DNA from: Clostridiales bacterium
Lineage (GTDB): Bacteria > Bacillota > Clostridia > Lachnospirales > UBA12420
NCBI GenBank assembly: GCA_003452395.1
Contig: DMOI01000047.1
Location: 1 to 55,446, forward strand
Direction of reading: 5' to 3'
DNA length: 55,446 nt
The notes beneath the pieces were generated by a model. The model saw nothing but the letters and a program-made list of their open reading frames with translations. It did no database searches and was not told the origin of the DNA. Position numbers and translations under genes: made by a program. Of this stretch, positions 33,046 through 41,956 are shown in pieces; positions within the stretch are counted from its first letter, which is position 1; every line of letters starts with the position of its first letter.

Positions 33046-34083
33046 TTATTCTTCCTTTGTACCCCCACTTGACACAATATATAATATTAGCATAAGTAAA
33101 ACAAATACGCCTAATCCATAATATATACCTTTCTGTGATACTAATATCCCTAGTATACCAAAAGCAATGCTTATTCCATAGAGTGTCAAGACTGCATTTT
33201 TATGACTTAGACCTTTATCAATCAGTTTATGATGTATATGTCCACGGTCAGGTGCCATTATTGGCTTGCCAGTAAATAATCTCCTACATATTGCAAATGT
33301 AGTATCAAATATAGGAAGCCCAAGCACTATAATAGGTACTATAAGAGCCGCTATCATATATCCTTTAAATAATCCGAGCATCGATGATATACTCAAAATA
33401 AACCCTAGAAACATGGCTCCTGTATCGCCCATAAATATCTTTGCTGGATTAAAATTGTATGGTAGAAATCCTAAGCACGAACCAACTAATGCAATCGTCA
33501 TTACAACTGCTATGTCATTACCAGCAAGAACTGCTAGTATCATAAGACATATAGCTGCTATACTAGAGACACCTGCAGCCAGTCCATCAAGCCCATCTAT
33601 AAGATTTACTGCATTTGTAACGCCAATTATCCACATAATAGATATTACCATACTTATAAGATTACTATCTATTTTAATCATACCATCTCCGATAAATGGC
33701 CATGATAAAATATCTATTTTCACTCCGCAAGCTACAACTATAGTAGCTGCTAGTACTTGAAAAAACAATTTTTGTTTTGCTTTAAGTGTTAAAATATCAT
33801 CAAAGAAACCTAACAAGAATATTATTAGCCCACCAATAACTATTCCTATAGATTTTTTCAAATCAAATTCTTGTAGCATAGGCATAAAGATTAGTATGGT
33901 CACCATAAATCCCATAACTATAGCTATTCCGCCCATCCTTGGCATCGGCTTCGTATGCATGTCCCTTGCTCTTGGATATGCCACAGCTCCAATCTTTATC
34001 GATATCCACTTACTAACAGGTGTGCTCATATATGTTACTACAAATGCTGTAAATAATGCTAATAAATATAATTTTAAATCCAT
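33046..34083 (-). CDS. tagO: Undecaprenyl-phosphate GlcNAc-1-phosphate transferase (TagO/WecA)
   Basis: The protein has 345 aa and about ten membrane helices. It transfers GlcNAc-1-phosphate to undecaprenyl phosphate on the inner membrane face, the first step of wall polymer synthesis. Conserved loops are PMPRMGGIAIV, LLGFFDDILTLKAKQKL, VNLIDGLDGLAAGVS, IFMGDTGAMFLGF and the family-defining DRGHIHHKL. With wecB it would supply the ManNAc-GlcNAc linkage unit. GGAGGGG precedes the ATG. Confidence 0.95.
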   Translation of the reverse strand: MDLKLYLLALFTAFVVTYMSTPVSKWISIKIGAVAYPRARDMHTKPMPRMGGIAIVMGFMVTILIFMPMLQEFDLKKSIGIVIGGLIIFLLGFFDDILTLKAKQKLFFQVLAATIVVACGVKIDILSWPFIGDGMIKIDSNLISMVISIMWIIGVTNAVNLIDGLDGLAAGVSSIAAICLMILAVLAGNDIAVVMTIALVGSCLGFLPYNFNPAKIFMGDTGAMFLGFILSISSMLGLFKGYMIAALIVPIIVLGLPIFDTTFAICRRLFTGKPIMAPDRGHIHHKLIDKGLSHKNAVLTLYGISIAFGILGILVSQKGIYYGLGVFVLLMLILYIVSSGGTKEE

Positions 34084-34107
34084 GTCTTTTACCCCTCCAA
34101 GAAATAG

Positions 34108-34566
34108 TTATGTATTTCTCTCATTTTCTATTTTCTCTATTTTTCTAACTCTTTCCTCATCCCTTAATCTATGCATCTTTTCAAAGCTTGTACCTAAAAA
34201 GCTATCTACTATAGCTTTAGCCATTTCCATTCCAACTATTCTTGAACCAAATGCTATTACATTAGCACCGTTATGTTCACGTGCGAGCTTAGCACTAATA
34301 GGCTCTGAGCATGCACCTGCACGTACCCCACGAACTTTATTAGCCACGATAGATACTCCTATACCTGTACCACATATAAGTATGCCTGAATCACATTCCC
34401 TTGATGCTACCTTTTTTGCAACTGCATGAGCAAAGTCTGGATAATCGTCATCAGATTTATATTCGTATGATCCACAATCACACACCTCTATACCTTTTTT
34501 GTTTAGATATTTTATAATTTCTTCTTTCATTTCAAAACCCGCATGGTCACTGCCTATTGCTATCAT
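34108..34566 (-). CDS. rpiB: Ribose 5-phosphate isomerase B
   Basis: RpiB (152 aa) interconverts ribulose 5-phosphate and ribose 5-phosphate. The motifs are IGSDHAGFEMKE at the N-terminus, SGILICGTGIGVSIVANKVR with the active-site Cys, and REHNGANVIAFGSR. The ATG at 34566 (GGGGG 7 nt upstream) is preferred over the GTG two codons before. It lies 11 nt after ywlE, in one operon. Confidence 0.95.
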   Translation of the reverse strand: MIAIGSDHAGFEMKEEIIKYLNKKGIEVCDCGSYEYKSDDDYPDFAHAVAKKVASRECDSGILICGTGIGVSIVANKVRGVRAGACSEPISAKLAREHNGANVIAFGSRIVGMEMAKAIVDSFLGTSFEKMHRLRDEERVRKIEKIENERNT

Positions 34567-34577
34567 GTACACACCCC

Positions 34578-35030
34578 CTATTTTATTAATTTCTCCATTA
34601 CTATCTCAACATATTTCTTTATTTCTACAGCACATTTATTGTATACATCTAATCCGTGTCCATACGGATCAACAACATCCAAATCATTTTTATCATTTTT
34701 TGCGTATTCTTTTAAAGTATATACCTTATTATTTACTTCTTTAAACATCCCCATAATATGATTTTTATGTGCTCTACACATAACAATAACTATATCTGAC
34801 TCTCTTATATCATCTATAGTTATTTGTATCGACCTGTGTGTACTAACATCTATACCATATTCGAGCATAGATTGTACCGTCTCGTTTGTAACTGGTTCAG
34901 AGCAACGTACATTTATCCCCCTTGAAAACACACTAGCATCTATATCTTTCTGTACAAATATATCTTTTGCAAATGCTTCAGCCATTGGACTTCTACACGT
35001 ATTTCCTGTACATACAAACAAAATATTCAT
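34578..35030 (-). CDS. ywlE: Low-molecular-weight phosphatase, YwlE-type protein-arginine phosphatase
   Basis: The protein has 150 aa. The P-loop CTGNTCRSPMAEA starts at residue 7, and the acid loop is DPYGHGLDVY. The threonine after the first Cys and the overall loop match Bacillus YwlE, where that Thr favours phospho-arginine. YwlE counters the McsB arginine kinase that tags proteins for ClpCP. The place next to rpiB is typical of Firmicutes. Tyrosine phosphatase activity cannot be excluded. Confidence 0.88.
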   Translation of the reverse strand: MNILFVCTGNTCRSPMAEAFAKDIFVQKDIDASVFSRGINVRCSEPVTNETVQSMLEYGIDVSTHRSIQITIDDIRESDIVIVMCRAHKNHIMGMFKEVNNKVYTLKEYAKNDKNDLDVVDPYGHGLDVYNKCAVEIKKYVEIVMEKLIK

Positions 35031-35201
35031 ACCAAACCTCCAGTTTAATTATTTTTACTATCCTCATTTTACTCTATTAAAAATAAAAAATCAAGAGAAA
35101 TTGATTATTTTTACATTTAGACTTGAATTTTATTCGATTTTATATTAAAATGAGTATATACAATATAAGTATTTAGAAATTATTTGAAAGGAGGAATTTA
35201 A

Positions 35202-35579
35202 TTGAATAATATTTGGAGTATACTCGGAATTATTTTACTTGTTTTGCTCATTATAGCTGGTATTCTTTTTTTATTATATAAAAAATTTGTAGTTCCTAAA
35301 ATGAAACAATATGATGATATGATGAAAGAGCATAAAACAACAATGTCAATATTTATTATTAGTAAATCAAAAGGAAAATTAACAGATGAGAATATACCTA
35401 AAAGTGTAATTGATCAAATACCTAAACTATACAGAGGTCGAAAGTTTCCTTTAGTTAAAGCTAAGGTAGGTCCACAAATTGTTACACTTATTGCTGACGA
35501 TAGGATATATGATAAAATTCCTATTAAAAAGATGGTTAAAGCCGACATCGCAGGAATGTACCTAGTTGATGTAAGATAG
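35202..35579 (+). CDS. Small membrane protein upstream of a VirD4-like ATPase
   Basis: The protein has 125 aa. TTG start with an excellent AAAGGAGG at 7-nt spacing. One N-terminal helix (residues 5-27) is followed by a cytoplasmic domain of about 95 residues (KTTMSIFIISKSKGKLTDEN, then FPLVKAKVGPQIVTLIADDR). I do not recognise the family. It lies 39 nt before the coupling ATPase and is probably co-transcribed and functionally linked. Antisense frames here are shadows. Confidence 0.75.
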   Translation: MNNIWSILGIILLVLLIIAGILFLLYKKFVVPKMKQYDDMMKEHKTTMSIFIISKSKGKLTDENIPKSVIDQIPKLYRGRKFPLVKAKVGPQIVTLIADDRIYDKIPIKKMVKADIAGMYLVDVR

Positions 35580-35618
35580 AAATTGTTATCATTAATAGCT
35601 CGAAAGGGGACGTCATTA

Positions 35619-37241
35619 ATGAAAAAAAATTTAATTTTATTATTTTCATACATATTTTTTTCATTACTTTTAGTATTAAATACACCTAACATAATTAATT
35701 ACATGATTATTCCTTTTTTTGCTAGTCTTACTGAAAATTCGGAGCCAATTCATCTAACCTCTGAGGTGATTTCTCCATTGCAGCTATTAGTTGCAATGGG
35801 ACTTGTAATACTGGGATTATTTTTACTTATTAAACGTCTAGACCATAAAGAAGATAAAAAAGTTAAGCAAGGCTCTTCCTTTATGGCAGAAATGGAAGAA
35901 TTAAAATCATTAATGGGAGATGATGGTTTTGTTATAGCAAAAGATATTCGGTTATCTCTCGAAACTAGCTATGAACACGTTGCTATAATAGGTCCAACAG
36001 GATGTGGTAAGTCTACAAGTTTTTTTATTCCAAATTTATTAGAATTAAATGGGGAAATATCTGCGGTAGTTAGTGATCCCAAAGGAGAGCTATACGAACA
36101 AACAAGACCATACTTAGAAAGTCTAGGGTACAATACTATAAAACTTGAACCCTTTGAGGCTCTTATGCGTTATAATCCCATTTTAATTGCAGAAGACGAC
36201 ACAGAGCTTAAAGAAATTGCGCAGTTAATCATGATAAATGGTAATAAAAGTTATGAAATGGGCACAGGAGGCTCAAGCGGAAATACAGAATGGCTCTCAA
36301 TGTCAGAACCTTTGCTTGCCGCAGCTATGATATATGTAAAAAGAAATGGTAAAAGAAAAGATATGAAAGAGGTTAAAGACCTTGTAATACAAAAAGATTT
36401 TAATGAAATGGTGAAAATATTTTCTGAGGTTCCAGAAGCTATGCAGGAATTCATGATGTTCGCTCAGTCAAAAGGTGCTGAAAAGACAATGTCAGGTATT
36501 AAGGTAACTCTTGCAAATGCTTTAAAACTATTTAATGATAAGAAAATACAAACATTTGTAGAAACTCCCTATAAAAAAGTGGACGAAGATGGTGTAACAA
36601 AATTAGTACCTCAAGTACAACTTCTCTTCCATCCTAAAATGCTTAGAGATATACCAACCGTATTATTTATATGTGTACCTGAGCGTAAATCAACATTTGT
36701 AATGCCCCTCATGTCTGTTTTCTACTCACAGCTACTTAATAAATGTATGGACTACAATAGCTACAATTCAGTGCCTGTACTTTTTATGCTAGATGAGTTT
36801 GCAAATATAGGAACTCTTCCAAACTTTGCGAATATAGTATCTACAGCACGTAGCAGACAATTAGGGATTTCAATAGGAATACAAGGTATGGAACAGCTTA
36901 AACAAAACTACGGACAAGACACTGCCTATAATATATTAAATAATATGAAAACAAAAATGTTCTACTCAGGACTCACTGGAGCATCAGCTGATTATGTATC
37001 ACAGCTCGCAGGATACACTACTATGCAAACAGAAAGTATTTCTTCACAAAAAGGTGTAGACGGCAAGAAAAACGATAGTAAAACTATATCAGATCAACGA
37101 CGTGAGTTACTCACACCTGATGAAATACGACGACTACCAGACGAAAAAGTCTTAATAATAGCACATAATAAAAATATAGTTACCGCAGATAAAAATTCAT
37201 ACTTTCTTCAAAAGAAATATACATCGAAAATAAAGACATAG
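35619..37241 (+). CDS. Orphan VirD4/TraG-like type IV coupling ATPase
   Basis: The protein has 540 aa from the ATG at 35619 (AAGGGG upstream); the longer frame lacks a ribosome-binding site. Two N-terminal helices (about 4-30 and 50-70) are followed by an ATPase with Walker A GPTGCGKS at 125-132, SDPKGELYEQTRPYLESLGY, Walker B VLFMLDEFANIGTLPNF near 385-400 and the TraG C-terminal block GIQGMEQLKQNYG. Coupling proteins bring DNA or effectors to a type IV channel. No relaxase, VirB4, VirB6 or other mating gene is visible in the window. It could be a domesticated or stand-alone system. Confidence 0.9.
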   Translation: MKKNLILLFSYIFFSLLLVLNTPNIINYMIIPFFASLTENSEPIHLTSEVISPLQLLVAMGLVILGLFLLIKRLDHKEDKKVKQGSSFMAEMEELKSLMGDDGFVIAKDIRLSLETSYEHVAIIGPTGCGKSTSFFIPNLLELNGEISAVVSDPKGELYEQTRPYLESLGYNTIKLEPFEALMRYNPILIAEDDTELKEIAQLIMINGNKSYEMGTGGSSGNTEWLSMSEPLLAAAMIYVKRNGKRKDMKEVKDLVIQKDFNEMVKIFSEVPEAMQEFMMFAQSKGAEKTMSGIKVTLANALKLFNDKKIQTFVETPYKKVDEDGVTKLVPQVQLLFHPKMLRDIPTVLFICVPERKSTFVMPLMSVFYSQLLNKCMDYNSYNSVPVLFMLDEFANIGTLPNFANIVSTARSRQLGISIGIQGMEQLKQNYGQDTAYNILNNMKTKMFYSGLTGASADYVSQLAGYTTMQTESISSQKGVDGKKNDSKTISDQRRELLTPDEIRRLPDEKVLIIAHNKNIVTADKNSYFLQKKYTSKIKT

Positions 37242-37272
37242 TAAATAATAATTGACTATAATATAATGTTAA

Positions 37273-37311
37273 AAATCTATCTTAGTTATGAAGCTGAGAT
37301 AGATTTTTTCA
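37273..37311 (+). terminator. Terminator of the coupling-ATPase operon
   Basis: AAATCTATCTTAG (37273-37285) pairs with CTGAGATAGATTT (37294-37306), followed by TTT and a T-rich tail. Confidence 0.85.
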
Positions 37312-37312
37312 T

Positions 37313-37343
37313 TCTTAAAAAAAAAAGATGCTTCATGCATCTT
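37313..37343 (-). terminator. Terminator of the minus-strand structured RNA
   Basis: AAGATGC/GCATCTT (37325-37331, 37337-37343) with a 5-nt loop is followed on the minus strand by at least ten T. It ends the RNA gene at 37345-37565. Confidence 0.85.
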
Positions 37344-37344
37344 A

Positions 37345-37565
37345 TAAAAAAATAATATATCCCAAAATGTCGTTCTCTTGATTTTGACCCTAGCCTATGC
37401 TAGGTGGGTGTCTGTACTAAAGTTTCTGCCTTCCACTGCCTATATTGCTATAGGAATTAGCTTGAGGCCTGACATCTGCTTTAAATCAACAAACTCCCTT
37501 ATATACTTTGTAGGTTCAAAATGTTGAGTATTCGTGCACCCTAGGAAATATTATATTATAGTTTA
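37345..37565 (-). ncRNA. ssrS: Structured RNA, probably 6S RNA (SsrS)
   Basis: No protein fits this 380-bp gap. Read on the minus strand, the 5' part ATATTTCCTAGGGTGCACGA and the 3' part ending GGGATATATTAT close a terminal stem. Inside are CTCAACATTTTGAACCTACA, ACTTTAGTACAGACACCC and the hairpin CCTAGCATAGGCTAGG. The length (about 190-200 nt), the terminal stem, the long interrupted rod and the strong terminator agree with 6S RNA, which sequesters sigma-A RNA polymerase. The Firmicute-like GGGTGCACGA and GAACCTACA elements are from memory. The upstream side is AT-rich with several TATAAT hexamers. Confidence 0.6.
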
Positions 37566-37622
37566 TTCTTTTTTTCTAAATTTATTATATCATATCTTTT
37601 TAAATTTGCAAATACAAATTGG

Positions 37623-38882
37623 TTAATAAACAGTTACATTCTTGTTACACTCAACTTCACTATTTTCTTCTAAATTTACTTTATTATTTAATGTCAGAAA
37701 TGCCAAAGACATAAATACAACTTCAATCAAAAGTGTTATATTAAAACCAAAGAATGTTATTAATACTGCAATTAAAATTGGGCTTATAATACTCATTGGT
37801 AATATAAAGGTACTTCTCATTGTTTCATACAAGGATCTATTATTTTCTTTTCCAAGCATTATTGCAATATTATCCTTCGTTATTATGTCACTTGTGCTTG
37901 CTACTCCTATTATAAAATAATTAAGGTATACAATCCACTTATCAACTACAAAAAACATAGAAAAATAGCTCAATATGTAAAGTATATATGATATTCTAAG
38001 TACATATTTACAGCCTTTTTTATCACTAATCTTTCCAATTATAGGTGAAAAAATACCAATTCCTAGCATAATACATCCCGTAAATATCATCATATCTGTA
38101 CCGTCTATGTTTATTTTATCTTTCAGATAAATTACATACATACCTGTAATTGTTATTCCCAGTACTTTAAAATTATCTTGTACTATAAGATATATAAGAT
38201 TTTTGTCCCTACTTAATATTTTCATAGCACTTGACATAAACTTTTTCATTGGCTGTTGTTTCTTTTCTCTAATAATTCCTTTTTCCCTTATGTTTATTAA
38301 AACAAAGTATGAAAATGCTTGTATGAATCCCACCGACCAAAACAAAACGGCGAAGTTTAACGGTTTTGGAAACGATGCAAGTATAAATCCACCAATTACA
38401 GCTGCTATTATTCCACCCATGCGACTTATAAATTCTTTATTACCTAGGAATTTTCCTCTGCTTTTGCTTGATACTACCTTTCCTATTATATCTGTCCTAA
38501 TAGTAGTATTAGCGCCTATAGTCATAAATATAACAGCCAATATAACTAACATAAGAATTGCTGCAATATTTTTATCTTCAACCTTATATATAACTATCCC
38601 CAGAAGTATCCACAAAAGCCCTTTGATCAACTCTATCCTAGCCATTATTGGACTATCTTTTTCTTTTGATAGTATTAACCGCGACGCAAAAAACTTAGGC
38701 AATACAACACACAGTGCGACAATTGTATGCATAAGACCTATTACTATTGGTTGTTTTGGAATCAGGTATGTTAATATATATGTTAGCGTCGTTCCTATTT
38801 GTACCATCCCGCCACCAAGCATAATAAAGAACCCTTCCAAATATAACAATAATCTATTCCTCTTTTTAAATCTCTCTTCCAT
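37623..38882 (-). CDS. MFS transporter
   Basis: The protein has 419 aa and about twelve hydrophobic helices with a basic loop (REKGIIREKKQQPMKKF) in the middle, as in MFS proteins. The cytoplasmic motif GKISDKKGCKYVLRI near residue 280 resembles the loop between helices 8 and 9. The substrate is unknown; it looks like uncharacterised clostridial MFS permeases. GAGGTATAAT precedes the ATG. It is divergent from the HAD gene. Confidence 0.8.
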   Translation of the reverse strand: MEERFKKRNRLLLYLEGFFIMLGGGMVQIGTTLTYILTYLIPKQPIVIGLMHTIVALCVVLPKFFASRLILSKEKDSPIMARIELIKGLLWILLGIVIYKVEDKNIAAILMLVILAVIFMTIGANTTIRTDIIGKVVSSKSRGKFLGNKEFISRMGGIIAAVIGGFILASFPKPLNFAVLFWSVGFIQAFSYFVLINIREKGIIREKKQQPMKKFMSSAMKILSRDKNLIYLIVQDNFKVLGITITGMYVIYLKDKINIDGTDMMIFTGCIMLGIGIFSPIIGKISDKKGCKYVLRISYILYILSYFSMFFVVDKWIVYLNYFIIGVASTSDIITKDNIAIMLGKENNRSLYETMRSTFILPMSIISPILIAVLITFFGFNITLLIEVVFMSLAFLTLNNKVNLEENSEVECNKNVTVY

Positions 38883-38972
38883 ATTATACCTCGCATTCTA
38901 CTTATGTACTCCTATTATAACATTTTTCTAACTTCTTTTCATTACTTTTATATAATATTTTATAATTTTTAT

Positions 38973-39001
38973 TTGACATTTCTAGTTTTTATAATTATAA
39001 T
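38973..39001 (+). promoter_or_regulatory. Consensus promoter of the HAD gene
   Basis: TTGACA (38973-38978) and TATAAT (38996-39001) are separated by 17 bp, both perfect hexamers. Confidence 0.8.
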
Positions 39002-39052
39002 AAATTAAATATTCATTATTTAAACTGTAAATTGATTCTGGGAGGTGTTTTT

Positions 39053-39784
39053 ATGTCTCAAGTTGCGGCATTTTTTGATATAGACGGTACATTATATAGA
39101 GATAATTTACAAACAGAGTTATTTAAGAAACTTATACGATACGGGATAATCGATCCTTCCGACTGGCATAATGGCCTCGAACCTTATTATAAAAGATGGG
39201 ATAACAGAGTGGGACAATATGATGACTATCTCGAAAATATGAGTCTCATATACTGCAGATCAATAAAAGGTTTGCAGAGAAGTGTTCTAGAATATATAGC
39301 AAAACAGGTAATAGATGAAAAAGGTGGACGAGTCTATACTTATACTAGAAATAGAATACTCTGGCATAAAGAACAAGGTCACAAAGTCATAACCATATCA
39401 GGTAGTCCAATAGAACTCGTTAACCAAATTTCTCAAAGATATGAATTTGATGACTTTAGGGGTACTAATTATATAACTGATAAAAATGATGAATATACAG
39501 GAGAACTTAACCCTCTATGGGACAGCATGCATAAACAACTTGCACTTAATGAAATAGTAAAAAAATACGATCTAGATTTGCAGCAATGTTATGCTTATGG
39601 TGATACCCGTGGAGATTTATCTATGTTTACTCAAGCAGGTTTTCCGACCTGTATTAATCCTACAAAAGAACTTATTAGTTCTATTAAATCTGATATTTCT
39701 CTAAGAGAAAAAATTAATATCATTATAGAACGTAAAGATGTCATTTATAAAATAAATTTAAATTCAATTGACTTAATAAACTAA
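39053..39784 (+). CDS. HAD-IB family hydrolase (SerB-like phosphatase)
   Basis: The protein has 243 aa. HAD motif I is FFDIDGTLY (nucleophile D11), motif II TISGSP near 120, a Lys in DSMHKQLA near 165 and motif IV YGDTRGDLSMF near 185. This order fits the HAD-IB subfamily with phosphoserine- or phospholipid-type phosphatases; the substrate cannot be told. The ATG at 39053 has GGAGG 7 nt upstream; an earlier frame start does not. Confidence 0.88.
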   Translation: MSQVAAFFDIDGTLYRDNLQTELFKKLIRYGIIDPSDWHNGLEPYYKRWDNRVGQYDDYLENMSLIYCRSIKGLQRSVLEYIAKQVIDEKGGRVYTYTRNRILWHKEQGHKVITISGSPIELVNQISQRYEFDDFRGTNYITDKNDEYTGELNPLWDSMHKQLALNEIVKKYDLDLQQCYAYGDTRGDLSMFTQAGFPTCINPTKELISSIKSDISLREKINIIIERKDVIYKINLNSIDLIN

Positions 39785-39827
39785 AAAAATGCCTAATATG
39801 TCTTTTAAGACATATTAGGCATTTTTT
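39784..39827. terminator. Bidirectional terminator between convergent genes
   Basis: Two perfect 21-nt arms (39784-39804 and 39807-39827; core ATGCCTAATATGTCTT) start with six A and end with six T, so it works for both strands. Confidence 0.9.
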
Positions 39828-39830
39828 ATT

Positions 39831-40226
39831 TTATTCTTTATAATCATCATCTTTTTTATTTTCTTTACAATCACAATCACAACCTGATTTACAATTACTT
39901 TTTATAGATTTATTTATTTGCTCTGCTACATCGTTTGCTACTTTTTTGGCTTTAGAACCTACGTCTATAAGTGTTGGCTCTAGCTTTTTATAAGTTTCTT
40001 CTAATTTTTCTCTTGCTCCATTAACATGTGGCCCAACCTTTTTTGCGAATTCATCTGCCTTAACTTTTACTTCTTCAAATACTTCCTTCATTTTTGCAGC
40101 ATTTTCCCCTATAAAGTTATCTACACTATTTGCATTTAATGCATCTAATAGCTTCAATGCTTCTTCAGCATTAATTTTTCCTTCTTCTAGCATTTTCAAT
40201 ACCATAATTCTTTCTTGATTGACCAT
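39831..40226 (-). CDS. SHOCT-like/YvlB N-terminal domain protein with amphipathic helix region
   Basis: The protein has 131 aa from the ATG at 40226 (GAGGAGG 8 nt upstream). Residues 1-32 (VNQERIMVLKMLEEGKINAE, then EALKLLDAL) match the short SHOCT-like domain found at the start of YvlB-type proteins. Residues 40-105 are a repetitive amphipathic helix resembling LEA/YtxH-type segments. The tail is Cys-rich (CKSGCDCDC) and may bind metal. The function is unknown; an envelope-stress link is suggested only by the domain. Confidence 0.7.
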   Translation of the reverse strand: MVNQERIMVLKMLEEGKINAEEALKLLDALNANSVDNFIGENAAKMKEVFEEVKVKADEFAKKVGPHVNGAREKLEETYKKLEPTLIDVGSKAKKVANDVAEQINKSIKSNCKSGCDCDCKENKKDDDYKE

Positions 40227-40278
40227 CAAAATCCCCTCCTCAAAATACAAAACACATTTTTTCATTATAACTATCCTG

Positions 40279-40308
40279 TCATATTTCACAATACTTCTTG
40301 CATATCTT
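40279..40308 (+). promoter_or_regulatory. Possible sigma-E promoter of ylbJ
   Basis: TCATATT (40279-40285) and CATATCTT (40301-40308) are 15 bp apart, close to the sporulation sigma-E pattern (ATATT, then CATAcaaT). The gene's family is mother-cell expressed in Bacillus. The match is partial. Confidence 0.35.
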
Positions 40309-40352
40309 ATACTAATACATAAACTTAAATACATAATACCTAGGAGCCTTTT

Positions 40353-41348
40353 ATGAATAAATACCTAAATCTAGTATATACCATTTTCGTGGTTTTATTT
40401 GCTATTATACTATTTTCTTATCCCACAAATGTTTTCAATGCATGTAAATTTGGATTGACATTTTGGTATAGTAACATTTTACCTTCTTTATTCCCATTTA
40501 TGATTGTTACAGGACTTATGCTTGAAAGTAGTTTGTTAATCAAATTAATACATGCCTTGTTTTCCAAAGTAATGGAAGTCCTGTTCAGAGTTTCTGGCGT
40601 GGGCTCATTACCTGTTATACTCGGAATGTTTTGTGGTTTTCCTGTAGGAGCTAAGCTCACTGCAGATCTATATGATAAAAAACTACTTTCCCTAACTGAG
40701 GCTGAAAGACTAATTAGTTTCAGCAATAATTGTGGTCCTATTTTTATAATAAGTGTTGTTTGTTTACAATTACTAGATAATATAGAATATGCCCCATTTA
40801 TAATTTTTGTTCAGATTTTATCTGCTCTATCTGTAGGTATAATTTTTAGAAATTATAAAAAAAATGTAAAACCTAATAAAAAATCAAATAAGCTAATTAA
40901 TACTAATAACACACCAAAATCTATAAGTAAAATATTAAATGAAAATATAATAAATTCTGCTTATAATGTAATAAATATAGGAAGTTTTATTGTTTTTTAC
41001 TCAGTCCTATTAGAAGTTTTACATGTTTCTAATATTTCTAATATAATAAATGTTTTTTTTATTCCAATTGAGAACCTTCTAAATATCGAGCCGTCTCTTA
41101 GTGGCAAGCTAGCTGTAGGAATGATTGAAATATCAACCGGTGTTAACAGTGTAGCAATGAGCTCAGGATCAATTTTACAAAAACTATTACTTATAAATAT
41201 AATAATAAACTGGGGTAGCTTTTCAGTGCACAGCCAAACAAATAATATACTTCAGAAATCCAATATCTGTTTTAAACCTTATATAATAGGTAAACTATTG
41301 CAAACTGGATTTTGTATACTATATACTATATTATTCTGTCTCTTCTGA
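40353..41348 (+). CDS. ylbJ: Sporulation integral membrane protein YlbJ
   Basis: The protein has 331 aa and about eight helices. The nucleoside-recognition-like (Gate) domain has WYSNILPSLFPFMIVTGLML and LGMFCGFPVGAKLTADLYDK, which mark YlbJ. It is needed for spore cortex or coat stability in Bacillus. It is somewhat shorter than the Bacillus protein. TAGGAG precedes the ATG. Its end overlaps by 18 nt the end of the convergent coiled-coil gene. Confidence 0.9.
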   Translation: MNKYLNLVYTIFVVLFAIILFSYPTNVFNACKFGLTFWYSNILPSLFPFMIVTGLMLESSLLIKLIHALFSKVMEVLFRVSGVGSLPVILGMFCGFPVGAKLTADLYDKKLLSLTEAERLISFSNNCGPIFIISVVCLQLLDNIEYAPFIIFVQILSALSVGIIFRNYKKNVKPNKKSNKLINTNNTPKSISKILNENIINSAYNVINIGSFIVFYSVLLEVLHVSNISNIINVFFIPIENLLNIEPSLSGKLAVGMIEISTGVNSVAMSSGSILQKLLLINIIINWGSFSVHSQTNNILQKSNICFKPYIIGKLLQTGFCILYTILFCLF

Positions 41349-41876
41349 ATCATCTGGGTCCTGTTGAGAAGTTGCTCCTCTCAGTTCCGTTCTATTATCT
41401 GCTACAATTTGCAATGCGTTAGTATATGTATCTTCAATATCCATACATTGTTGATGAAATACATCCATCGCACCTCTTAGGCTTCGTTCTAAATTGTATA
41501 GTATATTATCTGCATATTCATATGCGCCTTGTTTTATCTCTTCGCTTGCTATTTTTGCAGTATCTAATATTTTTTTAGCTTGTACATTTGATCTTTTAAT
41601 AATTTCATTTTCACTTACTAATCTATTTGCATAAATTTCAGCTTCTTTAGCTATATCTTGGGCTTCTTTTATAGCATCGTTCCTTATCTTACTTCTTTCT
41701 TGTACAACCCACTCTGCTTGCTTTATAGAATTGGGCATTTTCAGACGAATATCGACCACAATATCACAGAGTCTCTTTTTATCTACCATAACTTTTGTAG
41801 TAAATGGTACGGGACTGCTTTCGTCTAGTATATCCTCCAAAATTTCTAAAGATTCTCTAATGTTTTCAAATTCCAT
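41331..41876 (-). CDS. Coiled-coil ATPase-like/DivIVA-like protein near ylbJ
   Basis: The protein has 181 aa from the ATG at 41876 (GGGGG 7 nt upstream). Residues 65-135 form a charged helix (RSKIRNDAIKEAQDIAKEAE, then IYANRLVSENEIIKRSNVQA) like the central region of DivIVA or V-ATPase E/H stalk proteins. Homologues usually sit between coaD and ylbJ in Clostridia and have no known role. A short repeat element occupies the gap to rsmD. The C-terminus is acidic. Confidence 0.7.
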   Translation of the reverse strand: MEFENIRESLEILEDILDESSPVPFTTKVMVDKKRLCDIVVDIRLKMPNSIKQAEWVVQERSKIRNDAIKEAQDIAKEAEIYANRLVSENEIIKRSNVQAKKILDTAKIASEEIKQGAYEYADNILYNLERSLRGAMDVFHQQCMDIEDTYTNALQIVADNRTELRGATSQQDPDDSEETE

Positions 41877-41893
41877 TTTAATACCCCCAGTGC

Positions 41894-41956
41894 GAAGTAC
41901 AAAGTACAAATAACAAAGTATAAGACCCTTTTCTTGTTATTTGTTATTTGTTATTT
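41894..41956. repeat. Intergenic inverted repeat of ACAAAGTACAAATAACAAAG type, copy 1
   Basis: The left side (41894-41919, GAAGTACAAAGTACAAATAA...) and the right side (41933-41956, CTTGTTATTTGTTATTTGTT) are complementary in their AAATAACAA parts. It ends 15 nt before the ribosome-binding site of the coiled-coil gene and forms the last five codons of rsmD. Copy 2 is at 48449-48540. Confidence 0.7.

Noticed and set aside
33266..34429. Plus-strand open frames of 164 and 177 codons
   Set aside because: They are antisense shadows of tagO and rpiB, whose family motifs are unmistakable on the minus strand.
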